From Lingula anatina (taxonomy: Eukaryota > Brachiopoda > Lingulata > Lingulida > Lingulidae), in assembly GCF_001039355.2 (NCBI RefSeq), contig NW_019775938.1:1-24545 (forward strand): a stretch of 24,545 nucleotides of DNA, read 5' to 3'. Each line of letters begins with the position of its first letter. Within the stretch, counting starts at the first letter, position 1. Below are positions 1 to 9,591 of the stretch, piece after piece. Both the position numbers and the translations under genes were made by a program. Below the pieces are notes generated by a model. It did no database searches and had not been told where the DNA came from. It was given only the letters and a program-made list of their open reading frames with translations.

Positions 1-226
1 GCGTGGTCTAGTTTTGTTTGTGTTGCAACTGATGCACTATAGATACCTTTGCAATCCAACACCATTGATGTTAGCAGTAGAACTGCTGTGTATGAATTCT
101 TGTTGTTTGCATACTTCTTTGTTCTCTTGAGTAGATAAGCAATACCAAATAGCAATATGGTGTCTGGTTTTGATTGTCGTTCACTGTGCAAAATTTTATG
201 GTTCAGCTGATCTGTAGATAAATCAC

Positions 227-229
<3 letters not shown>

Positions 230-274
<45 letters not shown>
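230..274. repeat. poly(T) tract of about 45 bases
   Basis: An uninterrupted T run, seen directly. It could be a microsatellite or the tail of a retroposed sequence inserted on the minus strand. Length accuracy in the assembly is doubtful for such a run. Confidence 0.9.
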
Positions 275-275
<1 letters not shown>

Positions 276-1669
276 ATGGGAGGTCATTTTGTGGAAAAGT
301 GAACATGTTGAATGAAGTACATAGGTGTTATTTTATTATTTTTTATTTATCATGTTGTTTTTTCAAATTCTTTTTAAAGCGTGGTTTAACTTTAAAGAGT
401 ATAAGTAAGATGTATATGTTATAAGAATGTTAGGTATGTATACTTGGGAGAAAGAATAAGATTCCAATGATTGATAGATGCTTGAAGGAATGTTGGTGGA
501 GTTCATTGATGTAAAGTGTGCTTAATGATTTGGCCAGTAACAATGAATTAATCAAAGAAAATTCTATACAGTGACAGTATCTTAAAAGTTTTAGATAGTC
601 GTAAATTAATTTTTTCTTACAGTACATTACAGTAGAACTAGGAACCATCAAACTGTTATATATCCTTTAGTAAAATTATATTTAATATAGGTATATTTTT
701 ATGTACAGTGACATATAAAAGATAGTGATTTATGAATAAGACATTTTGTCTATCTGTACTCTTAATGTGTTTATGTTCTGTGCAAGGGATAGTATCATGT
801 AAAAGGCTTACTTATGTAACTAGATATATCCATCTACATAGTTTGCCAAAAGTACTAAATTTTAGTGATAGTGATTTTGTTTGAAACTTGTATAATTATT
901 TACCTTGTTATTTCCTGATTTTTCTTTTTGAATTAAATGTTTAGCAAAATGTGTTTACAATTTTTAATGTTAGAAGAATATTATGCTTCATTTTTTATGT
1001 AAGCAAGTCAATGCTAGATTGGTTATATTGCTCCAATATATGGCCAGTAAGAAAACTTGATCCAGTGTTTTTTATATCATTTCTGTGTAAATATATATAT
1101 CGAATTAAAATAGCTAGAATAACTTTCAGTACTATTCTCCTGGAGTATCACAGACACACTAAGTCTTATGAATCCTGATTTTTTAAGAAAAATTATGATG
1201 AAGCAAAGGTTAAAGTGAGCAGTGCCATTATCCTCTTGTGCTTACATGTAATTTTAGAAGAAAAGAATTTTGAATTTCTGTAGCATGAACTTCAAAATAT
1301 TGTGGTTTTAGTTCCAACTTCAAAGGAGGACATTTTGTATTTTTTTGTATGTTTGTATGAAATGTGCCATATTTTTTCCCTCCACCAAAAACAGTTCATA
1401 TTGCATATCTATGTGATGGAATTATTGTACCCCAAGCATAAGGGCTGTGGGTACGTATGGTTTAACCTCATGCCATCTCATCCACCACTTGTCAGTAAAT
1501 ACAAGTCAGCTGTTACTGCATCTCCTCAAAGTAAATTGAAACTTCAACTTATGAATATATATGAATATATTTCAACTTGAACATGTTAGATTTTGGTTTC
1601 AATCAATGTATTTACATAGCAGTGACACTTGTCACAATGCATCCATATCCATATTTTTTTTTTTAATAT

Positions 1670-1805
1670 TAAATGTTTAATATCTCCCAAACCACAAGAA
1701 ATATGGTAACAGTTCCTACAGAAATCTGTCTGAAAGTTATGTTTAATATTCAAGTCTGACCTTCGATTTGACCATTGACCTAAATTTCAGTGGCAAATGG
1801 GATAA
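1670..1805 (-). repeat. dispersed repeat copy related to the 3727-4052 units
   Basis: Read on the minus strand this segment has closely spaced GGTCAA/AAGGTCA motifs followed by a TATTTCTTGTGGTTTGGGAG stretch. The same order (GGTCAA, AAGGTCA, then TATTTTCTAGTTTTGGAG) appears on the plus strand from 3750 to 3860. This suggests two copies of one diverged repeat family in opposite orientation. The match is by eye and divergent. Confidence 0.4.
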
Positions 1806-2430
1806 AATTTTATTTTATTATTTTCCTTTTTTGTGTGTAAAAGAAATATGTTAGTGCTGATTATTCAGAAACTTAATAGACTCACACACTTATATTATGG
1901 TGAGAAATGACACTCAAAGTCTCTATTCAGTTGTGTGAGTTTGGGATTGAATGATGCATTTTCACAAGAGAAACAGATGCAAACTAAAAACTCCTTTATT
2001 AAAAATCACAAAACGTAGGGACCTGTTGTATGTTGCTTTCTGGAAAGCTCACAGAGTGCAAAACCTGTGGTGGTGTCCATTTTTTTTTTTTTTTTTTATT
2101 GTTTCCTGTCCAATTTAATAGTTATCAAAAAGTATGTCACAAAGTATTGCCTTTCTGACCCCGTTTTATTAGTGTTATTGCCCTTTTATATGCATAATCC
2201 AGCTGGTGGTACGTACTTAGAAGGGAGCTTTGCCTCTCTGATCATCTAGTTTAGTGTGATCCATTTTAAGGTGAAAAGAAGACCTCTTTTGGTGTACCTC
2301 ACATGTGGGGCTTAGAACTATTATGTCATGATCAGCTTGTCTGATTGGCATTTTGTACAACTGCACTATTTGGGTGAAACCTACCAGTAGTAGCACTTAA
2401 ATTTGTCAGTTAAAGGGCATTAAGGGCAAA

Positions 2431-2433
<3 letters not shown>

Positions 2434-2465
<32 letters not shown>
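2434..2465. repeat. (ATT)n microsatellite
   Basis: About ten tandem ATT units, seen directly. Confidence 0.95.
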
Positions 2466-3429
2466 GGCATTAAACAATCCATGATATCTTTGCTGATTTT
2501 GCTACGTGTTCCACCCATTTTTCTTTTTCAATATAAGGCTCAGTTTGGACCTCTCACTCATTTTGTGTAATAGATACGGTATGTTTGAAATTGTGTGGAT
2601 TTGAAACAGATTGATTCACAAGTTGTCTGTGATTCACCACTGCAATTGTTTTCCTTTTTTAAAAAAAAAAAACTTTTAATGAAACTGATGGTATCAATAT
2701 TTATAGGATTGTTTTAGGATTGTCCTTCAAACTAACAAAGATAATGTATTATATTTTACTCTAGTAGATGACACGTGTAACTGATTTTAGGAATTATTAG
2801 TGAATCTAATACTTAAAAAATTCTGAGTTTAGACATGCCATAGCAGATATCAAAATTTGACTTTACAAGAAATGCTTTTTAAATGTCCTGCCAAGCAGGC
2901 CATTTCAGCTGCAAGAAAATGTGTCATTTAAAAGGTAGCATTAGTGTGAACCTCACGATTTAAATGTATAACAGGTTTGTTCGTTACATTTAGTTCTTGT
3001 TGTGCTGTGAAGCATTTTGAAAATGTTACTCACTGTATAGTCACATTTTGATTTGTGGAATACACTGTAGCCATCTGTTTCTTGCTTTCTTTGTTATTAT
3101 TTTGACATTTTAAGCTTCTTAAAAATCAAATTGCCAGTAAAATATTGTGTTTTATCAATTTAATCACTACATTATGCTGCAATACCTCTTCCCTGGCGGT
3201 AGTTCAGTATTTCAAAATGATAAAGTTTGTAGCAGTAGTTGTATATGATAAGCATGGATAGGTAACTCTACTTTTGATCATATTGGTAAATTATGTGTAC
3301 TTAATATAGATGTATCATACTAACACATTTTTTACATACAAGTATTATATAAAAACTTACACCGAGAAGAAACTACTGAGAAGCCACCGCCTATTTATAA
3401 AGCTTTGTACTGTATCAATGAGTTGATTG

Positions 3430-3435
3430 AATAAA
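3430..3435 (+). terminator. Poly(A) signal of a putative upstream gene
   Basis: AATAAA on the plus strand, followed by TTTGTG and a nine-base A run at 3443-3451. It would end a transcript entering from the left of the window. The NIPSNAP transcript converges on it from the right. Confidence 0.35.
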
Positions 3436-3452
3436 TTTGTGAAAAAAAAATC

Positions 3453-4500
3453 AGTCTTTTGGTGGATCATTTGAAAATTTGAGCATTTCATAGCACAGCA
3501 TTATACAGCCAAAGGTATTGCAATGTAAAGAACCCTTGTATGGTTCTATATTATTGTCAGTCACCACACTTTGTCTCACCAGGGCATTTCAAAGATTCCT
3601 GTGTGATTCATACCTGGTCAGCAGCAATCTTCAGAAAAATGTTTCACTGAAAAAAGTACTACTACTACTACCCTCTTGGTAAATTAAAACAAAAATAAAA
3701 TTGTCAAAATGCCTGAAAAATTGGGGGGAAAAGTGCATTTCACCATAAAATGTAGGTCAAAATTCAAGGTCATATTTTAATTGCCATTTAGACCTATATG
3801 TGATTTCTTGTTTGAGTTCTATAGTAAAACTTACATTGCATATTTTCTAGTTTTGGAGATACAAGGGTCAAAATACTGGAAAAGTGATTTCACATTGTAA
3901 TATTGGTCAAAGTTCAAATTCAAGGTGGATTACCAAGAGGACTTGCTATTCAAGTTTCTGCTAGCAATGGAAATATAAGGTCTAGTTTATTGTGAAAGTG
4001 CATTTCACTGGGGAAGTTGGGCCAAAATTAAGAGACGGGGTCATGTGAACACAATATCCAGCTTCCATCCTCAGTCGTATATACAGAGAAGTATGGTGGG
4101 TAAGCTTTGACCAAGTCCCTCTTGTAGTTTAAGAAGACAAATGTGACAAACAGTTCTGTTGGTGGATACATGGATGAGACTGCCATTTAAGAAGAAAAAG
4201 CCTAAAAAAATGGCATGGGTTCTGAATTACCTCCCTTCCCCCCTTCCCATCAACAGTTTTTGTTGCAGATATTTTTGGCTCCCAAACAGTCAGAAATACA
4301 GTAGCTGAAAAAACCTTATCCCTGTGGACAGACAGAATGAAGGAATACTGAGGATGTAACATATTACCCATCGGGAGTATAAAGTATAATTTCCGGGGTT
4401 TTGGAAACCAACTGGTTTTTAAGGAAAAATTATGCTCAATGTTTATGGGAGTTAACATGAAAGGGTTCTTTGCAGACATTTGCTAACAAAGCACAAATAT
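3453..4500. other. Intergenic region between convergent transcripts
   Basis: No coding exon is recognised. The segment carries the diverged tandem units at 3727-4052. The 116-codon open frame on the minus strand at 4129-4479 has no recognisable domain and lies just beyond the predicted NIPSNAP poly(A) site. Confidence 0.4.
3727..4052 (+). repeat. Diverged tandem repeat, three units of about 115-150 bp
   Basis: The phrase AAAAGTGCATTTCAC followed by a GGTCAAAATTCAAGGTCAT-like phrase recurs at about 3730, 3880 (AAAAGTGATTTCACA, then GGTCAAAGTTCAAATTC) and 3993 (AAAGTGCATTTCACT, then GGGCCAAAATTAAGAGACG). Spacing is about 149 and 115 bp. The units are degenerate and non-coding. Confidence 0.55.
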
Positions 4501-4513
4501 TGGTATCATTCAT

Positions 4514-4519
4514 TTTATT
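4514..4519 (-). terminator. NIPSNAP poly(A) signal
   Basis: TTTATT on the plus strand reads AATAAA on the minus strand. About 15-25 bases further along the minus strand there is a T/GT-rich stretch ending in GTGCTTTGTT. This would end a NIPSNAP transcript with a 3' UTR of about 1 kb. Other AATAAA-like sites exist between this and the stop codon, so the end is a prediction. Confidence 0.45.
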
Positions 4520-5541
4520 ATTTAACACAATCTTTTCATAGTTATATGTATGAAACAAAATCAAAACCTATCACTCTTTCATATAATTGAAGAATAAGTA
4601 AACAACATCAAACAAACCAGCAAAATAAATACATAAGTACTTGTCACACCTAAAGATGTATGACCCCACGAACACGCAACTGGATCCAAATACATTTGCA
4701 CAGAACTTTCAAATACAAAGAGAAACATACTAAAACTTAAAAATACTTCATGGTTGTACAATCTAAGTGATTGTTATGAGAAGTGTTTGTTAAATGCACA
4801 CATGTAGTAACTGGCTAAACAAATATCTTTTAAATACTTACAATTTTAGTGAAAATAGTTGATATAACACAAGCTTTGGAGAGTTATTTCCACCCTTAAC
4901 TTACCTTTAGTCTTAAAGACCGACATCAATGTGCATTAGATATGGGACAAAGGGAATTATTTCTAAATAATTTTATGTAAGATACTAATCAAACTATTCA
5001 TAATTCATATTCACAACTAGTAACAATGTTTATTCTTGTATTTGTAAAATGTTTCACAAAAAAAAAAAAAAAAAAAACATAACTAGATAACCTGACATGA
5101 AATGTGTCAACATGGCAGTATTTATTTCCACTGAAAAAGTGCAAGTTTACAGTTTAACTGTACATAATACAGGTATTCATCATTAAAATTAATTATATAT
5201 ATAACTGACACTACCACACATAAAAGGATTTGTGTCATTATGGATTTCTATTAACTGGGAGATACATTATTTTTATAAATGAAATCGGGGATATTTCAGA
5301 TATTTTATTTTCATAAAGCAACTTACAGTAGGTATGCTACGGTATGAAATGGTAATAAAAATACTCCAAAACCATCCTCAATTATTTATTTTCAATGTCA
5401 ACCATTACCACTGTCTTTCACAATTCTCAAAGGTATTAAAATTTTAGATTGCAGGATTTAGCTGTTAGGATCATAGCAGTAGCCTGCCACCAGAGTCATT
5501 CAAATGGGCCCATGTCTGCATCCAGCAGTTGTACTGCTTCT
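4520..5541 (-). other. Probable NIPSNAP 3' UTR
   Basis: The sequence downstream of the NIPSNAP stop codon is T-rich on the minus strand and has no other recognised gene. It includes an A run on the plus strand near 5059-5077. It also holds a short segment at about 5414-5456 that resembles the last coding exon (see findings). The extent depends on which poly(A) signal is used. Confidence 0.4.
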
Positions 5542-8500
5542 TCATTTCAATGGAGAAAATGGGGTTGGTACCAGTATCCTAGACTGCAATGTCCTTATAA
5601 GAGGCACTAAAATTGAAGTTTATTATTAAAATATTATTTATCTGTATGCCTGATAAAATAAATGTTTCAATGGTTTCCTTATGCCCCTATTTCACACAGA
5701 CCACGAATCCCACGAATGGCCATGAAATGACAAATTTCATGATTTCGTGGTTGAATCGTAATCAGTTCGTGAAGTTCTTAACAGATTTGTATATAATCGT
5801 AGTAAGTTCTTGCAATTCTTGATCAATCTGGAATTCGTGGCAAAAAATTTGAGCTGTTCATAGTTTTGGCCACATACTCCTGATTCCAAAAAATCGTAGT
5901 GAATTTCTGGCCAATATTCATGCGTTTCCAGCCGAATCCCACGAATATTCGTAACACTATCGCACCTGTATCGTAACTGAATCGTAGAGCGTGTCGAATT
6001 AGACCAGAAAATTGGCAAAATCTCATGAATCCTAAAATCTGTCAATTCCTGGCGATTCGTGGTCTGTGTGAAATAGGGGCCTTAGATAGGAGTTTACAGG
6101 TAAACAGAACTAATTCCAATGATTTACCTGTATAGGCAACAGTTTCATCCCAACCAGGATTCACCCATGCACTCTCCCTGATTTCCTTGCGCTCTTGGAG
6201 AGATTTATAGGCTAACAAAATTATAAAATGAATCAAAAGAAGAGACAATACCATATGTGTAATAACATTACAATAACAATGGCAATTATGCTTGATCTGA
6301 ATTCTTACTACAAATCCTACTTAAATGTGATTACAATATAATGAAATTCCAATTGGAGAGAGATTCAAATTCTAAATAATTCAATTTAAAATTCTTTTAC
6401 TTAAAAAATAAATATTCAATAATAAAGGTACTTACACCAAAAATGATGGACTTGATGCAAATCTCCAATGTGTGAGAAATATCCAGCTATTGCTTCATTT
6501 CCAGACATACGGTGCTTAATTCCACGCTGCCTATAATAGAGAATTTATAATCCTTTAACTAAAAAATCCAAATCCAAATTCTCTCTTCCTAATACATCAA
6601 CACATAATTATAGAGAAATCTAGTATTTTGGTGTTATCTTCACAAGCACTCGTCAACTGCATAAATGTTCAGAATTTTTTTTATATCACTGACACGATTT
6701 CAAGTATTTCAGAAAAGACGTACAAGTAAAGTGAAATTTCAACCCACTTACCAAATATTACCCCATTCAATCATGGTGCCAGGCTGTAAAAGATACCACA
6801 CACATCAAAAACACTTCTTCCACAATGAACATCCAGCTAGTTTACAAACATACATGTTCCAATGTAAATTTTCAAGTAAATATAGGAACAGCATATTCAA
6901 TTCAGGAAAACGCAACCATCACACCTACCACAATTTAGAATAAAATATCCACTGAATAACGAAATGAAGAGGAATGTACATAGTTTTTGTAAACTTGCCT
7001 TCAGTGTATAAGTTCTCATTTCATAAATATTTCCAGGGTCCTTCTGTACTGGCTCTGGCCAGAAACTAAATCGGAGAACTATCTGATTTCTGCGTGCTCT
7101 CAACATCTTGTTTCTTTGCAACCGGAAGTCAATGAAGTCCTGAATGAACAATTACAACATGTCAACTGTGATTACTCTTGACCTGAGGGACAAAAGTGCT
7201 CTGGTTTCTTTGAAATCAAAAGTCAATGAAATCCTCTTTATGTTTATCAATTCAAGATAACAAAATGTTTTTACACACACACCAACCCAGGCATGCACAC
7301 AAGCACACACACATACACACCAGGGGACTTACTTTATCTGTCCTGTATATATATGTTGCATCATTCAACACAGGGTATCCACCTTCATATTTCCATACAT
7401 GAACTAAAAAGTAACATAAACAGGTCTTCACAAAGACTTTTATTGTTAAATAAATTAAGAATAAAAAACAATAATATTAAATAAATGAAAAATAAATAAA
7501 TGAAACACTTACACTGCTAATAGGGTTAAAACTGTGCCACTTTACTTGATTAAACAGAATGGTACATGTGAAGAAGTTTTCTACGTAGCACATACTTGCT
7601 TCATCTTGATCCCCAATCTCTACTGTCCAGCTGCCAACTAAGCTTGCTCCAGTATCTTTTGACTTCATAAGATCCACAAATGTACCACTGAAGATACAGA
7701 CAAAAGGACACAAGATAAAAACAAGCATTCTTCATCAAAGACGAACCTTGTATAAAAGTAGACAACTTGAAATAACTGACACTAAAAAGAGAGGATCCTG
7801 CCAAATGTCACAAATACCGAAATTACATCAATCTTCATTGCATGAACTATTCAAAATACCTAATCTCTACTTACAACTGCTTTAGGTATGCTTCCATGCA
7901 TTCTGGCTTCACTGAATGGACTGAAATCAAATAATACAACTAGGAAATTATTTATATCTTTTAAATAATACAAATATAAATCAAGCTAATTCAAATCAAA
8001 AGAATAATCATTATAGAAAATCACTGCTAGGTACTAGAGATATATACATATATAGCAAATCTATTTTTGATAATATACTGATCTTTTAAATTTCCATACA
8101 TTGTATTTGATATACATCTCCTGGCTCTGACAACAGTTTAGATTGAGTCACATGAGTAGCTTCTATTTTACGAACAAACAAGCTGCTAAAAAGGCCTTGT
8201 TTCTTCCCATCTTCACCATCTGCTTGAAATGCAGGAAATGTTGTGGACAGGCACCTAAAAGGGAAGTGTTTCTACACTATTAAAGATATTATCCAGACAT
8301 AAGTTTGTAAAATATCATGCAAAAATGCAGCCTGGTCTTCATATTGCAGATTGGCATTCTTCTACCTGGGAAAAAATAAACACTGCACACAATGTTATAT
8401 TTAAAGTGCATAAAAACATTTGTGAAATTCAATCTGTTAAAAAAGATATGAAAAAGTGTATGCAGGGTTGCCAACAAAGATTTCAAAACAGCTACTGGTA

Positions 8501-9433
8501 CATCTGTTTTCTCTTGTGTCATTTCTGATTGAATAATGCTAGAAAAAAAAAGAAATAAGTGGCCCAAATACAAATTTCAAGCCTTATATATACAGTTGGC
8601 AACCATGCTTTCAAAAGCCTGCAAGCAAATTGGATTTGGTGCATTCATACCAAATATTGGAAGGAAAGGAAGGAAGCAAGATTGGGGCACACACACTCAG
8701 CAGAGCACTACATGCTACCCAAACCTATGAAATCTTCTTACTAATTATCTCATAGACATTCTCCATGTCAGACAGGGCCTTTGACTGGGGCTCCTTTCCA
8801 GTCTCTACTTCACGAACAAATAGCTTGCTAAATATACTAGGCTTCTTCGTTCCTTCTCCAGACTGAGAAAGTGGCACAGATGCAGAAACTTTTCTGCAAA
8901 AAAATTGACATACCCAGTAAATAGTAGAATATAATGCAAAATGCTATTGCTAGTTGATAAGTCAAGACATTTTCCCATTAGTATAAGCAGATACTATAAT
9001 TTTTTAAGAGTATAGAGGAAAAAACAACAAAAGCCACATTCTCTGGTACTTCCCATTTAATTATGTTTTAAAAGGAAAAAAGTAGTTTCAATAGCAAGAC
9101 AATATAATATGCACTGTGAATAAATATTCGCCACGTAAGCACATATAAAGGTGACGATAAATAACAGAGAAAAGCCACAGGAAAACGTGAATTTTTACAA
9201 CGTCAACAACTTAAGCAAGTCAAGTATGTGTAAACATCTTTTTACAAAATAAGGTACATCTGATGACCGTTGTAAATTGTGGCGCATTTTTCTAACATTC
9301 TTTCGATCTGAGGGGCACAAGCTCAGAATAATACTTACCTTGATAGTTGTATTACCGGACAATGACATTTTGCAAGTGCAGGTGATAAAGACAAAGTTTT
9401 ACGCAGCAGAAGTGCCTTGGTTGGAACAGCCAT
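5542..9433 (-). CDS. NIPSNAP: NIPSNAP family mitochondrial protein, with mutually exclusive exons
   Basis: Coding exons in transcript order: 9339-9433, then 8742-8893 or 8100-8254, 7875-7920, 7596-7687, 7333-7403, 6999-7139, 6752-6783 (32 bp), 6436-6530, 6128-6211, 5542-5606. Phases join without error, giving 290 or 291 aa; human NIPSNAP1, from memory, is about 284. Family marks seen are SLFVRK, an FHSVKPE stretch, SLVGSW, HVWKYEGGYPVL, RRNQIVLRFSFWPEP, IYEMRTYTLKPGTMIEWGN, VHHFWSYKSLQ and a C-terminal SRILVPTPFSPLK. These belong to two ferredoxin-like NIPSNAP domains. The N-terminus (MAVPTKALLLRKTLSL) is basic with no acidic residue, as in a matrix-targeting presequence. In vertebrates NIPSNAP1/2 are matrix proteins that appear on the surface of damaged mitochondria and recruit autophagy receptors; that role is inferred here. 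In-frame upstream ATGs at 9505 and 9547 exist, but the chosen start gives the best presequence. The gene is divergent from the ciliary gene at 9592. Confidence 0.93.
5683..6080. mobile_element. MITE-like inverted-repeat element in the last NIPSNAP intron
   Basis: The first 27 bases (5683-5709, starting GCCCCTATTTCACACAGACC) are a perfect reverse complement of the last 27 (6054-6080). CTTA flanks both sides (5678-5681 and 6081-6084, with one extra T on the left), a possible target duplication. The 398 bp interior is rich in TTCGTGG and ATCGTA words and small hairpins such as CATGAAAT/ATTTCATG at about 5721-5742. No transposase is encoded; the open frames across it are by-products of the sequence symmetry. 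The element lies in the 521 bp intron between exons 6128-6211 and 5542-5606, splice sites intact. Confidence 0.85.
6784..6998 (-). other. GC-AG intron of NIPSNAP
   Basis: The exon ending ...CTG AAG is followed by GCAAGT, and the next exon starts CCT GGC ACC after TTTTACAG. The join gives TLKPGTMIEWG, exactly as the family demands. The closest GT (5 bases downstream) would break the frame. AG|GCAAGT is the consensus form of a GC donor. The exon that follows is only 32 bp. Confidence 0.85.
7273..7321. repeat. (CA)n-rich microsatellite
   Basis: An interrupted run of CA dinucleotides lies within a NIPSNAP intron just downstream, in transcript direction, of the 71 bp exon 7333-7403. It is seen directly. 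Confidence 0.85.
8100..8254 (-). other. NIPSNAP alternative exon 2b
   Basis: 155 bp with the same phases as exon 2a (in 2, out 1). It has acceptor TTCCCTTTTAG and a weaker donor GTATGG. It encodes 51 residues with FSSLFVRKIE and ends GDVYQIQ, closer to the usual family form (LFV-K, Y-IQF) than exon 2a. Joining 2a to 2b puts 2b in the wrong frame, and skipping both also breaks the frame. Confidence 0.85.
8742..8893 (-). other. NIPSNAP alternative exon 2a
   Basis: 152 bp, entering in phase 2 and leaving in phase 1. It has acceptor TTTTTTTGCAG and donor GTAAGA. It encodes about 50 residues with the family motif FSKLFVREVE and ends in NVYEII. It aligns with exon 2b at roughly 22 of 50 positions, including the order GE-KK, FS-LFVR, QSK-LS and VY-I. 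Confidence 0.85.
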
Positions 9434-9591
9434 TTTACTAGTTCGGTCAAGGTCGTTTGGTATCTTCGTCAATATCCGCCACCATTCGGAAAGCGTCGTG
9501 GGCATAGTAACAGCGCCATATTGGATTAAGTGACAGCACATAATCACTTGTACTGTTTTATTTATTAATATTTTTTAAGCCCACGGCCAAA
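9434..9591. promoter_or_regulatory. Bidirectional promoter of NIPSNAP and the CFAP73-like gene
   Basis: Only 158 bp separate the two divergent start codons, so both promoters and 5' UTRs must lie in or overlap this segment. It is richer in CpG than its surroundings. On the minus strand it contains AATATGGCG (9514-9522), close to the YY1 initiator-type motif. The overlapping ATTGG at 9520-9524 is an inverted CCAAT box. No TATA box is clear. I looked for an RFX X-box, expected for a ciliary gene, and found no convincing one. Confidence 0.7.

Larger units (their letters stand above)
1..3452 (+). other. AT-rich non-coding stretch, possibly a long 3' UTR
   Basis: I find no exon with a recognisable protein match here on either strand, and the open frames are short and of low complexity. 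The stretch is T-rich on the plus strand. It ends with an AATAAA at 3430-3435 followed after 7 bases by an A run, which looks like the end of an mRNA. A Pumilio-type TGTAAATA occurs at 1086-1093. The simplest inference is the 3' UTR, or its last part, of a plus-strand gene whose coding part lies left of the window. Plain intergenic DNA is the alternative. Confidence 0.3.

Noticed and set aside
4129-4479. 116-codon minus-strand open frame
   Set aside because: No domain or splice context, low-complexity neighbours, and it lies beyond the likely NIPSNAP poly(A) site.
5737-6045. 102-codon minus-strand open frame
   Set aside because: It lies wholly within the inverted-repeat element, has no domain, and its composition follows the repeated TTCGTGG/ATCGTA words.
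9490-9512. RFX X-box for the ciliary gene
   Set aside because: Only one half site (AGTAAC) fits; no matching partner half at the allowed spacing.
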